Of a DNA stretch of 64,000 bases, positions 8,250 to 16,660 are shown piece by piece. The stretch spans positions 2,864,001-2,928,000 of the forward strand of contig NC_015677.1 of NCBI RefSeq assembly GCF_000215705.1, given 5' to 3'. Each line of letters begins with the position of its first letter. The first letter of the stretch is position 1. The stretch is from Ramlibacter tataouinensis TTB310 (lineage in GTDB: Bacteria; Pseudomonadota; Gammaproteobacteria; Burkholderiales; Burkholderiaceae_C). The position numbers and the translations under genes are program-made. The notes beneath the pieces are model-generated. The model worked only from the letters and a program-made list of their open reading frames with translations, was not told where the DNA came from and searched no databases.

Positions 8250-9371
8250 ATGGAACTAGCGCGTTTTCATCGTGCAATTCATGTCATACATTCGGATATA
8301 TCGAACACTGAAATCGAGACGAAACTTACTCGACTTATTTCTTCACTTGATCAAGTGGCGGCCAGCCCAGGAAATCAGGACTATGCAAAAGTATTCCGTG
8401 AACAACTTGATGATCTTCGATCGTCCCTAAATAGCAGTTCGCTTAACGATCCAGAGGATGCAGATGTCGCGCAAGTCATTGAAGACTTGTCTCTTGAGGG
8501 GCATGTTGGCACTGGTTTTGCACGGCGGATATTGAAGGCGATCACGCAAAATCAGCTGGCGCCTCAAGCCGCATCGGCAGAGCTTACGAAGTTAAGGGAC
8601 GAAGTCTTCGGCAAGCTCCGTCTTATCAGTTCAGTCGACTCAGCCTTCACGACGCTACAGGTTGATTACGCACGTTTAGATGGTGGTGAGGGCGAGATGC
8701 GGATCGCAGTGCCGTTTGCCTCTGAAACTCATACGTTAGAAGAGTTGGCTAAAGAAGCTCGGGAGTGGGACAAAATCTGTGCCGCTATATCTGAGGCCTT
8801 CGATCCTGAACGCACTCCGGTAACGGTTCGAACGGTATCTACAGGCTCGCTGTTGCTATACCTTGCTGGAACTCCCGCCTTTATATGGGGAGTTAGCAAG
8901 TGTCTAAAGGGGGTGAATAGTATCCTTGGGGAAGTAATAAAAATGCGCAAGCTGTACGGCGAGCTTGTGAAATCCAATGTGCCGAGGGAGGCGCTAGCAC
9001 CGATTGAACAGCACAATGCAGGGAAAGCGAAATTTGATTTAGATGCTCTCGCGACAACAATCATTGAGGAGCACTACAAAGGTAACGACGAGGGAAGAAA
9101 GAACGAGCTCCGGAATTCCTTATCTATGGCGCTACAGCGGTTGGCGCGAAAGTTGGCAGATGGCGCTGATGTGCGATTGCGGTTGACTGCGCCGAAGAAA
9201 CCAAAGATTGCAGAAGGTGTAGAGCCAACACCGGAGCAAGTTGCGCAGATCGAGGCAGCAGATAAAGTTGCGGCGCTTGAAGCGGATGTCCGCTTAGCTC
9301 GCGTCCAGCTTGAGTATGAAGGTGATAACCAGGACCTGATTGCCGCTTTGCCCGCTCCTCAAACCGAGTGA
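8250..9371 (+). CDS. hypothetical protein, foreign-looking AT-richer gene
   Basis: A 373-residue protein I do not recognise. The gene is much poorer in GC and uses AT-ending codons, unlike everything around it, so it is very probably acquired by transfer. The N-terminal third is helical with possible coiled coil. One clear hydrophobic segment (TGSLLLYLAGTPAFIWGVSK, about residues 206-226) is followed by a basic helical region and a Glu/Ala-rich C-terminal helix (about 325-360). GAGG at 8238-8241 and ATG at 8250 support the start. It sits alone between glnS and glpM, and the flank at 9372-9633 looks degenerate. It could be a membrane-associated accessory or defence-type protein, but no motif proves this. 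Confidence 0.75.
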   Translation: MELARFHRAIHVIHSDISNTEIETKLTRLISSLDQVAASPGNQDYAKVFREQLDDLRSSLNSSSLNDPEDADVAQVIEDLSLEGHVGTGFARRILKAITQNQLAPQAASAELTKLRDEVFGKLRLISSVDSAFTTLQVDYARLDGGEGEMRIAVPFASETHTLEELAKEAREWDKICAAISEAFDPERTPVTVRTVSTGSLLLYLAGTPAFIWGVSKCLKGVNSILGEVIKMRKLYGELVKSNVPREALAPIEQHNAGKAKFDLDALATTIIEEHYKGNDEGRKNELRNSLSMALQRLARKLADGADVRLRLTAPKKPKIAEGVEPTPEQVAQIEAADKVAALEADVRLARVQLEYEGDNQDLIAALPAPQTE

Positions 9372-9633
9372 AGAAGGCACGCAAGGTGGAGCCAGTCGCA
9401 TGTCGAAGGCCATCGGAGGAGGGGTGCGCGGCCTCCCGATTCTTGCGGCGGTTAGCGTGTACTCGGCCGGGTGTGACGACGCCTGCCTAAGCCAAGTTGG
9501 AGGGTCCGAGTTCTCGGCAAAGACCTTGAGCTTACCCAGCGCCTCTTCCCACTGCCATCGAATGACTTGCGCGCTTATTACAGGTTGCGCTTCATTTTCC
9601 CATTACTAAGCTCACCTCATCCGGCGGTTAAGC

Positions 9634-9984
9634 TTGCTCTCCCTCTTGCTCAAATCCCTGCTCGGCGCGGCCGCGGTGCTGGTGATTGCGCTGCTGTCCA
9701 GGTCGCGCGTGTTCTACGTCGCGGGCCTGGTGCCGCTGTTCCCGACCTTCGCGCTGATCGCGCACTTCATCGTGGGCACCGAGCGCTCGGGCGCCGACCT
9801 GCGCACCACCGCCCTGTTCGGCCTGTGGTCGCTGCTGCCGTATGCGGTGTACCTGCTGACGGTGTACGGCCTGTCCGTGCGGCTGCCGCTGGTCTCCACC
9901 CTGGTGCTGGCAACACTGGCCTGGGTGCTGGCGGCCGCCGTGCTGCTGTGGGGCTGGGGCTGGTACACGGCCCCGGCTGCCTGA
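9634..9984 (+). CDS. glpM: GlpM-like small membrane protein
   Basis: A 116-residue protein with four hydrophobic helices. The segment FYVAGLVPLFPTFALIAHFI closely follows the conserved core of E. coli GlpM/YdgC, followed by VGTERSGADLRTT and WSLLPYAVYL. GlpM is an inner-membrane protein linked to glycerol metabolism or alginate production in Pseudomonas, with no defined biochemistry. The start is taken as TTG 9634: the in-frame stop at 9607-9609 excludes a longer protein, and alignment with GlpM places the initiator here. Ribosome site weak. Confidence 0.82.
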   Translation: MLSLLLKSLLGAAAVLVIALLSRSRVFYVAGLVPLFPTFALIAHFIVGTERSGADLRTTALFGLWSLLPYAVYLLTVYGLSVRLPLVSTLVLATLAWVLAAAVLLWGWGWYTAPAA

Positions 9985-10084
9985 GTCGTCAGAGGGCCGC
10001 CCCACAGCCAGCCGGATTGCTGGCACTATTTCGGGCGCCCCATGCTTTGCCGTCGTGGGCTTCGTCATCAGTCCAGGAGAGTCC

Positions 10085-10933
10085 ATGCAACCCACCCGCC
10101 GCCAACTCCTCACCACCGCCTCCGCCGCCCTGTTCTTCCCCCTGCTCCCCGGCTGTGCCCAGGTCGATCTGCGCGAGGGCGCGGACTACACACCCACCGT
10201 CGGCCAGCCCGGCAAGGACGTGGTCTGGGTGCCGACGCCGGACGCGGTGGTGCAGCGCATGCTCGACCTGGCCGAGGTCAAGGCGGGGGACCGGGTGGTG
10301 GACCTGGGCTCCGGCGACGGCAAGATCGCCATCGCGGCGGCCAAGCGCGGCGCGCGCGCGCGGGGCATCGAATACAACCCGGACATGGTGGCCCTGGCCC
10401 GCCGCAACGCACGCGAGGCGGGCGTGCAGGTGGATTTCGCGCAGGGCGACATCTTCCAGGCCGATTTTTCCGACGCGGACGTCATCACGCTCTACCTGCT
10501 GCCCAGCCTGAACGAGCAGCTGCGCCCCATCCTGCTGAAGATGAAGCCCGGCACGCGCGTCACCTCGCACCAGTTCCGCATGGGCCCCTGGACGCCCGAC
10601 CGCACCGACGAGGTGTCGGGCCGGGACGCGCACCTGTGGATCGTGCCCGCCTCGGCGGACGGCGCCTGGACGCTGCGCGCCGGCGACGGGGCCTCGCTGC
10701 AGCTGCAGCTGCGGCAGCAGTTCCAGATGCTGGACGGCCACGCCCTGGCCGGTAGCCAGCGGGTGCCGCTGGAACTGGCGAGCCTGCGCGGCCGCGCCAT
10801 CCGGTTCGACGTTCCGGGCGGCACCGCCGGCACGCTGCGCTTCGAGGGCACGGTCGACGGCGGCCGCATGAGCGGCACGGTGGGGCCCCTGGCCGGCGGG
10901 CCGCGCGTGCCGTTCACCGGCACGCGCGGCTGA
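10085..10933 (+). CDS. exported SAM-methyltransferase-like protein
   Basis: A 282-residue protein with a Rossmann methyltransferase core behind an export signal. The N-terminus MQPTRRQLLTTASAALFFPLLPGC resembles a Tat or lipoprotein signal (RRQLL, then LPGC at Cys24). Motif I is VVDLGSGDGKIAIAAAKRGA, the acidic motif II GIEYNPD follows, and VITLYLLPSLNEQLRP is the post-motif region. A beta-rich C-terminal domain of about 90 residues follows. ATG 10085 is preceded by AGGAGA (10075-10080). It is paralogous to the gene at 59883-60746. SAM is not known as a periplasmic metabolite, so whether it is catalytic is unclear. Confidence 0.8.
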   Translation: MQPTRRQLLTTASAALFFPLLPGCAQVDLREGADYTPTVGQPGKDVVWVPTPDAVVQRMLDLAEVKAGDRVVDLGSGDGKIAIAAAKRGARARGIEYNPDMVALARRNAREAGVQVDFAQGDIFQADFSDADVITLYLLPSLNEQLRPILLKMKPGTRVTSHQFRMGPWTPDRTDEVSGRDAHLWIVPASADGAWTLRAGDGASLQLQLRQQFQMLDGHALAGSQRVPLELASLRGRAIRFDVPGGTAGTLRFEGTVDGGRMSGTVGPLAGGPRVPFTGTRG

Positions 10934-10938
10934 GCGGG

Positions 10939-11451
10939 TCAGCGCCCGTCGCGGTCCGAATCGCCCGGCATGGCGCGCTCGGCGCTGTCGCTCAGGCGGT
11001 GCCAGGCGTCGCGCGAGGCGTGCCGCGCGTGGTCCCACTCCATCGACGACGTGCCGCGCGCCGTGCCCCAGTCGCGGCTCAGGTCGGATTCGACGTCGTC
11101 GAAGTTGCGGTCCGGGTACTTCTCGTACGACTGCGCGCCGTAGCGGTACGCGGGCGAATACTCGTCGTAGCTGGCACCGCTCTTCACGTACGGCCGCGAC
11201 GAGTAGTTGTCGCGCCAGTACGTGTCTTCCGCGGAATGGTCGACCTTCGCGCGCCGGCCGGTCACCGCACCGACCACGGCACCGACGGCAGCGCCGATCA
11301 CGGCACCCGCCGGGCCCGTCAGCCCGCCGGCCAGCGCACCAGTGGCCGCGCCGCCGGCCACGCCGCCCGCCACGCCACCGACGGCGGCGCCGACACCGGC
11401 CTTGGCGGCGGGTTTTTCGTTGTTCATTTGGTCACGATCACGCTCGTTCAT
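10939..11451 (-). CDS. glycine-zipper hypothetical protein
   Basis: A 170-residue protein with a glycine-zipper region (about residues 17-63, repeated AAVGG/GVAGG/GALAGG and GAVIGAAVGAVVGAVTG) that probably inserts in or associates with a membrane. The remaining half is hydrophilic, rich in Tyr, Asp, Arg and Ser (for example YRYGAQSYEKYPDRNFDD). No signal peptide precedes the zipper. The start at 11451 follows AGGAG in the complementary strand at about 11460-11464; MNNEKPAAK eight residues in is an alternative. Similar proteins are common and uncharacterised in Burkholderiales. Confidence 0.75.
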   Translation of the reverse strand: MNERDRDQMNNEKPAAKAGVGAAVGGVAGGVAGGAATGALAGGLTGPAGAVIGAAVGAVVGAVTGRRAKVDHSAEDTYWRDNYSSRPYVKSGASYDEYSPAYRYGAQSYEKYPDRNFDDVESDLSRDWGTARGTSSMEWDHARHASRDAWHRLSDSAERAMPGDSDRDGR

Positions 11452-11544
11452 GTGATAACTCCTGAAGTTGCTGGTCTAGTGACCGTAGACCCATGCGAGG
11501 GCGGCCGCTGTTGGTGTTCATGCCGCATTCCGGACAGTCCAGTC

Positions 11545-12564
11545 CTATGGCACTGTCGGCCGAGCACCGACGGCACCCGGCGGCTCCCGGTGGCCACCAT
11601 CGACGCCCCGGCCTACCTCTACCGGCCGGTGGAGCGAGCCGCTGGTCGCCGGCGCCGGCGGTGCCTTCTCCATCTGGTAGCGGTGCATCACATCAGCCGA
11701 CAGCCGCTCGCTGAGGTCCGGCGCCACGCGGTGGCCCGCGTACGCCAGGTTGGCCTTCCACCCCACCGGGAACTCCTCGCGCGGATGCAGCGACACCCAG
11801 ACGACCGCGTCGGCCACCTTCCGGGGGTCGTCCGGCAGGATCACCGCGGGTTCGCGCCCGCTGTGGTTGGAGGCGTGCTGGAAGAACGGCGTGTCCACCG
11901 CCCAGGGCATCACGGTGGAGACAGCCACCTTGCGCAGGCCGGCCAGGCGCAGTTCCTCGTTCAGGGCACGCCCCAGCGCCAGGATCGCCGCTTTGGTGGA
12001 CGCGTACGAGGCGTGGTAGGCCAGCGGGCTTTCGCTCTCGATGGAGCCCATGTTCACCAGCGAGCCGAAGCCCTGCTGCCGGAACTGGCGCAGCGCGACA
12101 TGGCTGCCGTGGATCACGCCCTTGAGGTTGACGTCGACCACGCGCGCGTGGTCCTCCAGCGGCACGTCCACGAAGCGGCCGATGGTGCCCACGGCCGCGT
12201 TGTTGATCCACACATGGATGGGGCCGAAGCGGGCCAGCGTCTCGCGCATGACCCGGGCCATGTCGTCGGCCCGCGAGACGTCGGCCGTCACGGGCAGCGC
12301 CTGGCCGCCGCGCGCCTGGACCTCGGCCGCCACCTCGCGCAGCAGCTCGGTGCGGCGGGCGACCAGCACCACGTTCGCGCCCATCGATCCCAGCTTCTCC
12401 GCGACGCCGCGGCCGATGCCGCTGGAGGCGCCGGTCACCACGTAGGTCTTGCCGGCCACCTCGGCGCGGTCGACGTGGCCGACCGTCGCGCAGCCGCCCA
12501 GCGCAAGCAGCCAGCAGGCCAGCAACAGGGGAAGGAGGCGCGCGAGAGGGGTGCCGGGTCGCAT
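11545..12564 (-). CDS. SDR oxidoreductase with lipoprotein signal
   Basis: A 339-residue short-chain dehydrogenase. The start chosen, MRPGTPLARLLPLLLACWLL, gives a signal peptide ending in lipobox LGGC. A classical SDR fold follows: cofactor motif TGASSGIGRG, the NNAAVG motif, and the catalytic YHASYASTK segment. The signal plus lipobox on a cytosolic-type fold is odd; either the enzyme is membrane-tethered or the segment is just an anchor helix. A longer reading frame back to 12648 exists but lacks support. Substrate unknown; related plain SDRs act on varied alcohols and ketones. Confidence 0.8.
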   Translation of the reverse strand: MRPGTPLARLLPLLLACWLLALGGCATVGHVDRAEVAGKTYVVTGASSGIGRGVAEKLGSMGANVVLVARRTELLREVAAEVQARGGQALPVTADVSRADDMARVMRETLARFGPIHVWINNAAVGTIGRFVDVPLEDHARVVDVNLKGVIHGSHVALRQFRQQGFGSLVNMGSIESESPLAYHASYASTKAAILALGRALNEELRLAGLRKVAVSTVMPWAVDTPFFQHASNHSGREPAVILPDDPRKVADAVVWVSLHPREEFPVGWKANLAYAGHRVAPDLSERLSADVMHRYQMEKAPPAPATSGSLHRPVEVGRGVDGGHREPPGAVGARPTVP

Positions 12565-12797
12565 GTCGAAGACTTGCGGAAGAGGGATGGACAGGCTCTC
12601 GATTCTGGCGACGCGCGCGGCCGGCGTGTGCCCGGCCGCGCGTGACACGCCGCCTTCCTACGCCGAGCTGGAGGGGTCCGGCCAGCCCCCTGTAGCGCCT
12701 GGATGCAATCGCGCGGCGGCTGGACGGTATTGAGCTCAGCAGATCGTTTCTAATACGGGCCCGCCGCAGGGTCGCCTGGGGCGCGGAGGATCGTTTT

Positions 12798-13487
12798 TTG
12801 TACAGCACCCCCATTGGCCCTTCGAATCTGGTGCGTCTGCTGGCCGCCTGGGCGCCCGTCGACGCGAACGCGTCCGCCATGGACGTGGCCGAGCGCATGG
12901 GCCTGGCCATCGGCCCGCTGGACGCGATCCGGCTGCAGGCGGCGCAGCAGTCCCTGCGCGTCAGCGGTGCTGCGCCCGCCGGCGCGCCGCCGAAGGCGCG
13001 GGCCTACCAGCAAGCCCAGGCGCTGGCCGGGGAGGTGCAGAAGGTGCGCGGCGTGCTGGCCCGGGCCGTCGCGCAGGACCCGCTGGCCCTGGCCCACTAC
13101 GCGGCTGCCGACGCCGAGGCCGCCGGCTACGCGCCATGGCAGCAGCGCCACCTGGAACTGCAACGCCAGATGGGCCAGATGGTGGGCGCGCTGCGCGACC
13201 ATGCGCGGCAGACCGTCGCGCGCACCGCGCCCCGGCTGCAGCCCCTGGCCACGCTGGACGCAGCCTTCGAACAACTGCACGCCCCGCGCGAGCAGGCCCT
13301 GCTGCCCACCACGGCCGCCCTGCTGGAGCGGCGCTTCAACGCGCTGCGGTCGGCGGATCCCGCCTGGCTCGCCAGCTTCGCGCACGACTGGCGCCAAGCC
13401 CTGCTGGCCGAGCTGGACCTCCGGCTGGAGCCCGTGATGGGCCTGCTGGAGGCGCTGCGCCACGAAACCGGATCACCCACGCCATGA
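12798..13487 (+). CDS. DUF3348 protein, first gene of motor-like operon
   Basis: A 229-residue soluble, alpha-helical protein matching the DUF3348 pattern (ARAYQQAQALAGEVQKVR, PWQQRHLELQRQM, RFNALRSADPAW). Function unknown. It starts at TTG 12798, backed by a strong GGAGGA at 12785-12790. Its stop overlaps the next gene's ATG by four bases, and the same coupling runs through all four genes (DUF3348, DUF802, OmpA/MotB-like, DUF2894). The context suggests a cytoplasmic accessory or regulator of the membrane channel encoded next. No membrane segment or signal peptide is visible. Confidence 0.85.
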   Translation: MYSTPIGPSNLVRLLAAWAPVDANASAMDVAERMGLAIGPLDAIRLQAAQQSLRVSGAAPAGAPPKARAYQQAQALAGEVQKVRGVLARAVAQDPLALAHYAAADAEAAGYAPWQQRHLELQRQMGQMVGALRDHARQTVARTAPRLQPLATLDAAFEQLHAPREQALLPTTAALLERRFNALRSADPAWLASFAHDWRQALLAELDLRLEPVMGLLEALRHETGSPTP

Positions 13488-14842
13488 GCCACCGTTTCTT
13501 CTTCACCCTCGCCTTCGTCCTGGGCCTGCTCGCCCTGGCCTGGGTGGGCCTGGGCTTTGTCGGCACCAGCTGGCTGGCCCTGGCCATGACCGTGCTGATC
13601 GCCGCGGTGTACGGCGTGGGCGCGTTCGAGCTGCGGCAGTTCCGCGCCGCCACGGCCGCCCTGCACGATGCCCTGGAGCAGGGCCTGGCCACTGCGCCCG
13701 CCGCCCTGCCCGACTGGCTGGAGCGGGTGCCCGCGGCGCTGCGCCCCGTGGTGCGCCTGCGCATCGAGGGCGAGCGCGGCGTCCTGCCGGGCCCGGCGCT
13801 CACGCCCTACCTGGCGGGCCTGCTGGTCATGCTGGGCATGCTGGGCACCTTCCTGGGCATGGTGGTCACCTTCCAGGGCGCGGTATTCGCGCTGCAGGGC
13901 TCGACCGACCTGCAGGCCATCCGCTCCTCGCTGGCCGAGCCGATCCGCGGGCTGGGCCTGTCGTTCGGCACCTCGGTGGCCGGTGTCGCCGCGTCGGCCA
14001 TGCTGGGGCTGATGTCCGCGATCAGCCGGCGCGAGCGGGGGGAGGTGGCGCGCCTGCTCGACACCCGCGTCGCCACCGTGCTGCGGCCGTTCTCGGCCAC
14101 GCAGCACCGGCAGGAGACCCTGCTGGCGCTGCAGGCGCAGGCCCGCGCGCTGCCCGAGGTGGTGCAGGCCCTGCACGCCACCATGGAGCGCATCGAGCGC
14201 CGCAGCGAGCAGCTGGATACCCGGCTGCTGGAGCGTCAGGCGCAGCTGCAGCGCGAGGTAACGGCCGCCTGCACCGGGCTGGCGCAGCAGGTCGGCGCCT
14301 CGCTGCAGGACCACTTGGCCGCGGGCACCCAAGCCGCGGGCGCGGCCATCCGGCCCGTGGTCGAGCAGGCCATGGCGCAGGTGGTGGGCGAGTCGCGCCA
14401 GCTGTACCAGCGCCTGGGCGAGGTCGCGCAGGCCTCGGGCCAGCAGCGCACGGCCATCGAGGCGATGGTGGGCTCGGCCGCCACGGCGCTGGCGCAGGCC
14501 CATGATCGCTTCGCGCAGACGCTGCAGGCGCAGGCGGCGCAGGCCGCCGACGTATCCGCCCAGGCGGCGGGCAGCGCGGTGGAACTGGCCAGCCTGGCCG
14601 AGGCCTTCGGCGCCAGCGTGCAGCAGTTCCAGTCCAGCCAGGACAGGCTGGCCGAGACCCTGCAGCGCGTGGAGGCGTCGCTGCAGCGGTCCACCGCGCG
14701 CAGCGACGAGCAGCTGGCCTACTACGTGGCCCAGGCACGCGAGGTCATCGAGCTGAGCGTCGCCTCGCAGCAGGCGGTGATGGACAGCCTGCGCCAGCTG
14801 CAGCAGGGCAAGGCGCGGCCGCTGGCGGAAAGCGTGGCATGA
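13484..14842 (+). CDS. DUF802 MotA/TolQ/ExbB-like channel with long helical tail
   Basis: A 452-residue inner-membrane protein. Two hydrophobic helices (about 5-24 and 27-48) are followed by a cytoplasmic stretch. The MotA/ExbB-type pair comes next: one helix around 107-136 with the LGMLGTFLGMVVTFQGA signature, and one at about 155-180 (GLSFGTSVAGVAASAMLG). From residue 190 to the end it is almost wholly helical, with heptad-like Ala/Gln/Glu/Leu repeats, a tail that would project far into the cytoplasm. MotA/TolQ/ExbB proteins conduct protons or sodium ions and pair with a MotB/TolR/ExbD partner, encoded here by the overlapping next gene. The tail recalls ZorA of Zorya defence, though no zorC/zorD/zorE gene is present. 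Confidence 0.87.
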   Translation: MSHRFFFTLAFVLGLLALAWVGLGFVGTSWLALAMTVLIAAVYGVGAFELRQFRAATAALHDALEQGLATAPAALPDWLERVPAALRPVVRLRIEGERGVLPGPALTPYLAGLLVMLGMLGTFLGMVVTFQGAVFALQGSTDLQAIRSSLAEPIRGLGLSFGTSVAGVAASAMLGLMSAISRRERGEVARLLDTRVATVLRPFSATQHRQETLLALQAQARALPEVVQALHATMERIERRSEQLDTRLLERQAQLQREVTAACTGLAQQVGASLQDHLAAGTQAAGAAIRPVVEQAMAQVVGESRQLYQRLGEVAQASGQQRTAIEAMVGSAATALAQAHDRFAQTLQAQAAQAADVSAQAAGSAVELASLAEAFGASVQQFQSSQDRLAETLQRVEASLQRSTARSDEQLAYYVAQAREVIELSVASQQAVMDSLRQLQQGKARPLAESVA

Positions 14843-15492
14843 CCGGCGAACTGGACGACGGCGACGCCGCCGCGCAGGACGTGGCGCCGGTCTGGTCGGT
14901 CTTCGGGGACCTGATGGCCGGGCTGGTGGGCGCCTTCGTGCTGGTGCTGGTGGGCGTGCTGGTGGGCCAGATGGACTTGGTGGCCAGCCTGAACGCCGAG
15001 ATCGAGAAACGCCGCATCGAGGAGCAGCGCCGCATGGCGCTGGAGAAGGCGCTGGCGGTCCCGCTCGCCTCCGGCCGCATCACGGTGGACAACGGCCGCA
15101 TCGGCATCAGCGGCAGCGTGCTGTTCCCCGTCAACTCCGACCAGCTGCGGCCCGAGGGGCGGCAGCTGCTCAGGAGCCTGGTGCATCCGCTGCGGGTCTA
15201 CCTGGGCGAGCGCAACGAGCTGCTCATGGTCAGCGGCTTCACCGACGACAAGCCGATCTCGGAAGGCAACCGCCGTTTCGCCGACAACCTGGAGCTGTCG
15301 GCCCAGCGCGCGCTGAACGTGACGCGCGCGCTGGTGGAGGACGGCATGCCGGCCGCGCAGGTGTTCGCCGCCGCCTTCGGGCCGGAGCAGCCGGTGGCCT
15401 CCAACGCCAGCGAGCAGGGGCGGGCGCTGAACCGGCGGGTGGAAATGGCCCCGGTGCCGCGCACGCCGGCCACCCCCGCCGCCCCGCGATGA
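14839..15492 (+). CDS. MotB/OmpA-like peptidoglycan-binding protein
   Basis: A 217-residue protein with one N-terminal transmembrane helix (about 22-46) preceded by VWSVFGDLM. Asp24 sits where MotB proteins place the ion-carrying aspartate. A short helical linker follows, then an OmpA/MotB peptidoglycan-binding domain (about 80-207): SVLFPVNSDQLRPEGRQLL, VSGFTDDKPISEGN, NLELSAQRALNVTRAL, GRALNRRVEM. It is the natural stator partner of the DUF802 channel, joined by ATGA overlaps on both sides. The pair should form a motor complex bridging inner membrane and cell wall; what it drives is unknown. Confidence 0.9.
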   Translation: MTGELDDGDAAAQDVAPVWSVFGDLMAGLVGAFVLVLVGVLVGQMDLVASLNAEIEKRRIEEQRRMALEKALAVPLASGRITVDNGRIGISGSVLFPVNSDQLRPEGRQLLRSLVHPLRVYLGERNELLMVSGFTDDKPISEGNRRFADNLELSAQRALNVTRALVEDGMPAAQVFAAAFGPEQPVASNASEQGRALNRRVEMAPVPRTPATPAAPR

Positions 15493-16082
15493 CCGGGGAG
15501 CCGGAACAGGCCCTGGCAGCCAGGCTGGCGTCCCTGCGCGAGAGCGGCGACTGGCGCGCCGACCCGGTGCGCTTCGGCTACCTGGAGGCCTTGTCCGCGC
15601 GCATCCCCGGCCAGCGGGCCACCGTGCGCCGCCTGCTGGCGAGCAAGCTGCAGTCCGCGCTGGACGACTATGCCCTGCGGCTGCGCGCCCCCGCGCCGGC
15701 CGCGGCGGCGGCGCCGGCCGACACGACCTGTGCGCCGCTGGCCGAGCTGAACGCGCACATCCGGCGCGCGGCGCCGGAGGGCGCTTCGCCGCCCCATGAG
15801 CTCGCCAGCGTGAGCCGCTTCCGCCGCGCCTGGGAAGGCGGCCGCACGCTGGACCAGCTGGAACAGGCCCTGGCGCGGCGACCGGCCAATGCCGGCCCGC
15901 TCAACTCGCACGCGCTGGTGCTGCGCTCGCTGGGCCTGATGCAGGCGCTGTCCATGGACTACCTGCGCCGCTTCCTCGGCCATGCCGAGACGCTGCAGTG
16001 GCTGGAACAGGCACGCGACCAGTACCGGCGCGAGAGCGCCCGCACCGCCAAGCCGGCCGCGCGCAGCCGGCGCCGCAAGTAA
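15489..16082 (+). CDS. DUF2894 protein, last gene of motor-like operon
   Basis: A 197-residue soluble protein matching DUF2894: RFGYLEALSARIPGQ near the start, an Ala/Pro-rich linker (about 68-80), a conserved helical block VSRFRRAWEGGRTLDQLEQAL and NAGPLNSHALVLRSLGLMQ, and a basic tail (ARSRRRK). Function unknown. It overlaps the OmpA/MotB-like gene by four bases. LDQLEQAL and the SHALVLRSL helix could be protein-interaction surfaces. Family assignment rests on gene order and sequence pattern. Confidence 0.85.
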   Translation: MTGEPEQALAARLASLRESGDWRADPVRFGYLEALSARIPGQRATVRRLLASKLQSALDDYALRLRAPAPAAAAAPADTTCAPLAELNAHIRRAAPEGASPPHELASVSRFRRAWEGGRTLDQLEQALARRPANAGPLNSHALVLRSLGLMQALSMDYLRRFLGHAETLQWLEQARDQYRRESARTAKPAARSRRRK

Positions 16083-16109
16083 GCCGGCGCCGCCGCGGTG
16101 CCAGGTGGC

Positions 16110-16556
16110 TCAGGACATGTGGGAAGACACGCGCTCGGCCGCCCGCACCGCCGGCTGGCCCTGCGGCGGCGCGATCTCGTCCGGCGAACCCTGGATCTGC
16201 GCCTGGTTGTCCACCGACGTCACGCCGGTCGTGCTTTCCAGCTCGGCCATGAGCAGGATCACGTCGCGCGCCTGGACCTCGCCGCGCAGCGTCACGCGGC
16301 CGCCGCTCACCTCCACCTGGAGGGCCTGGGGGTTGTGGAGGGTGCGGTCCACGCGCGAGCGGATCCGCTCGCGCAGTTCGTCGTCGGTTTTCGGCGGCGC
16401 GTGGGTAGGCCAGTCCGGCAGGTCCCGGGACATGAGCTCATCGGTGCCGCGCGCGCCGACACCCGCGCCCCGGGGGGCTTGGCTGGCGCGGGAGCCGAGG
16501 TACTGGTTCAGCAAAGCGCCGAACACTGCCCCGGCAAGAAAGGACATCATCTTCAT
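16110..16556 (-). CDS. BON-domain envelope protein
   Basis: A 148-residue protein. The N-terminus (MKMMSFLAGAVFGALLNQYLG) is a hydrophobic anchor or signal. One BON domain covers about residues 58-122 (DDELRERIRSRVDRTLHNP, VEVSGGRVTLRGEVQ, VTSVDNQAQIQG). BON domains bind phospholipid or other envelope surfaces, as in OsmY. A complementary AAGGAG at 16564-16569 sets the start at 16556; the longer frame to 16847 is rejected. The terminal part after the BON domain is low complexity. Stress-envelope role is likely by family but unproven here. Confidence 0.85.
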   Translation of the reverse strand: MKMMSFLAGAVFGALLNQYLGSRASQAPRGAGVGARGTDELMSRDLPDWPTHAPPKTDDELRERIRSRVDRTLHNPQALQVEVSGGRVTLRGEVQARDVILLMAELESTTGVTSVDNQAQIQGSPDEIAPPQGQPAVRAAERVSSHMS

Positions 16557-16660
16557 GGCGGTGCTCCTTGCGGCAGGGTGGGCATTCACCCTGCCCATGC
16601 GCTCACTGTGCAACGGCACCGCCTCGGCCGTTTGTAGGACGCCCGCTGCCGGGCGCGCCG

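Noticed and set aside
9340..9609. 89-residue plus-strand ORF after the foreign gene
   Set aside because: It overlaps the foreign gene's 3' end, has no ribosome site and its composition shows no codon bias.
12798..16082. Complete Zorya defence system
   Set aside because: The MotA/MotB-like pair matches ZorAB in architecture, but no ZorC, ZorD helicase or ZorE nuclease gene is adjacent, and the partners are DUF3348 and DUF2894.
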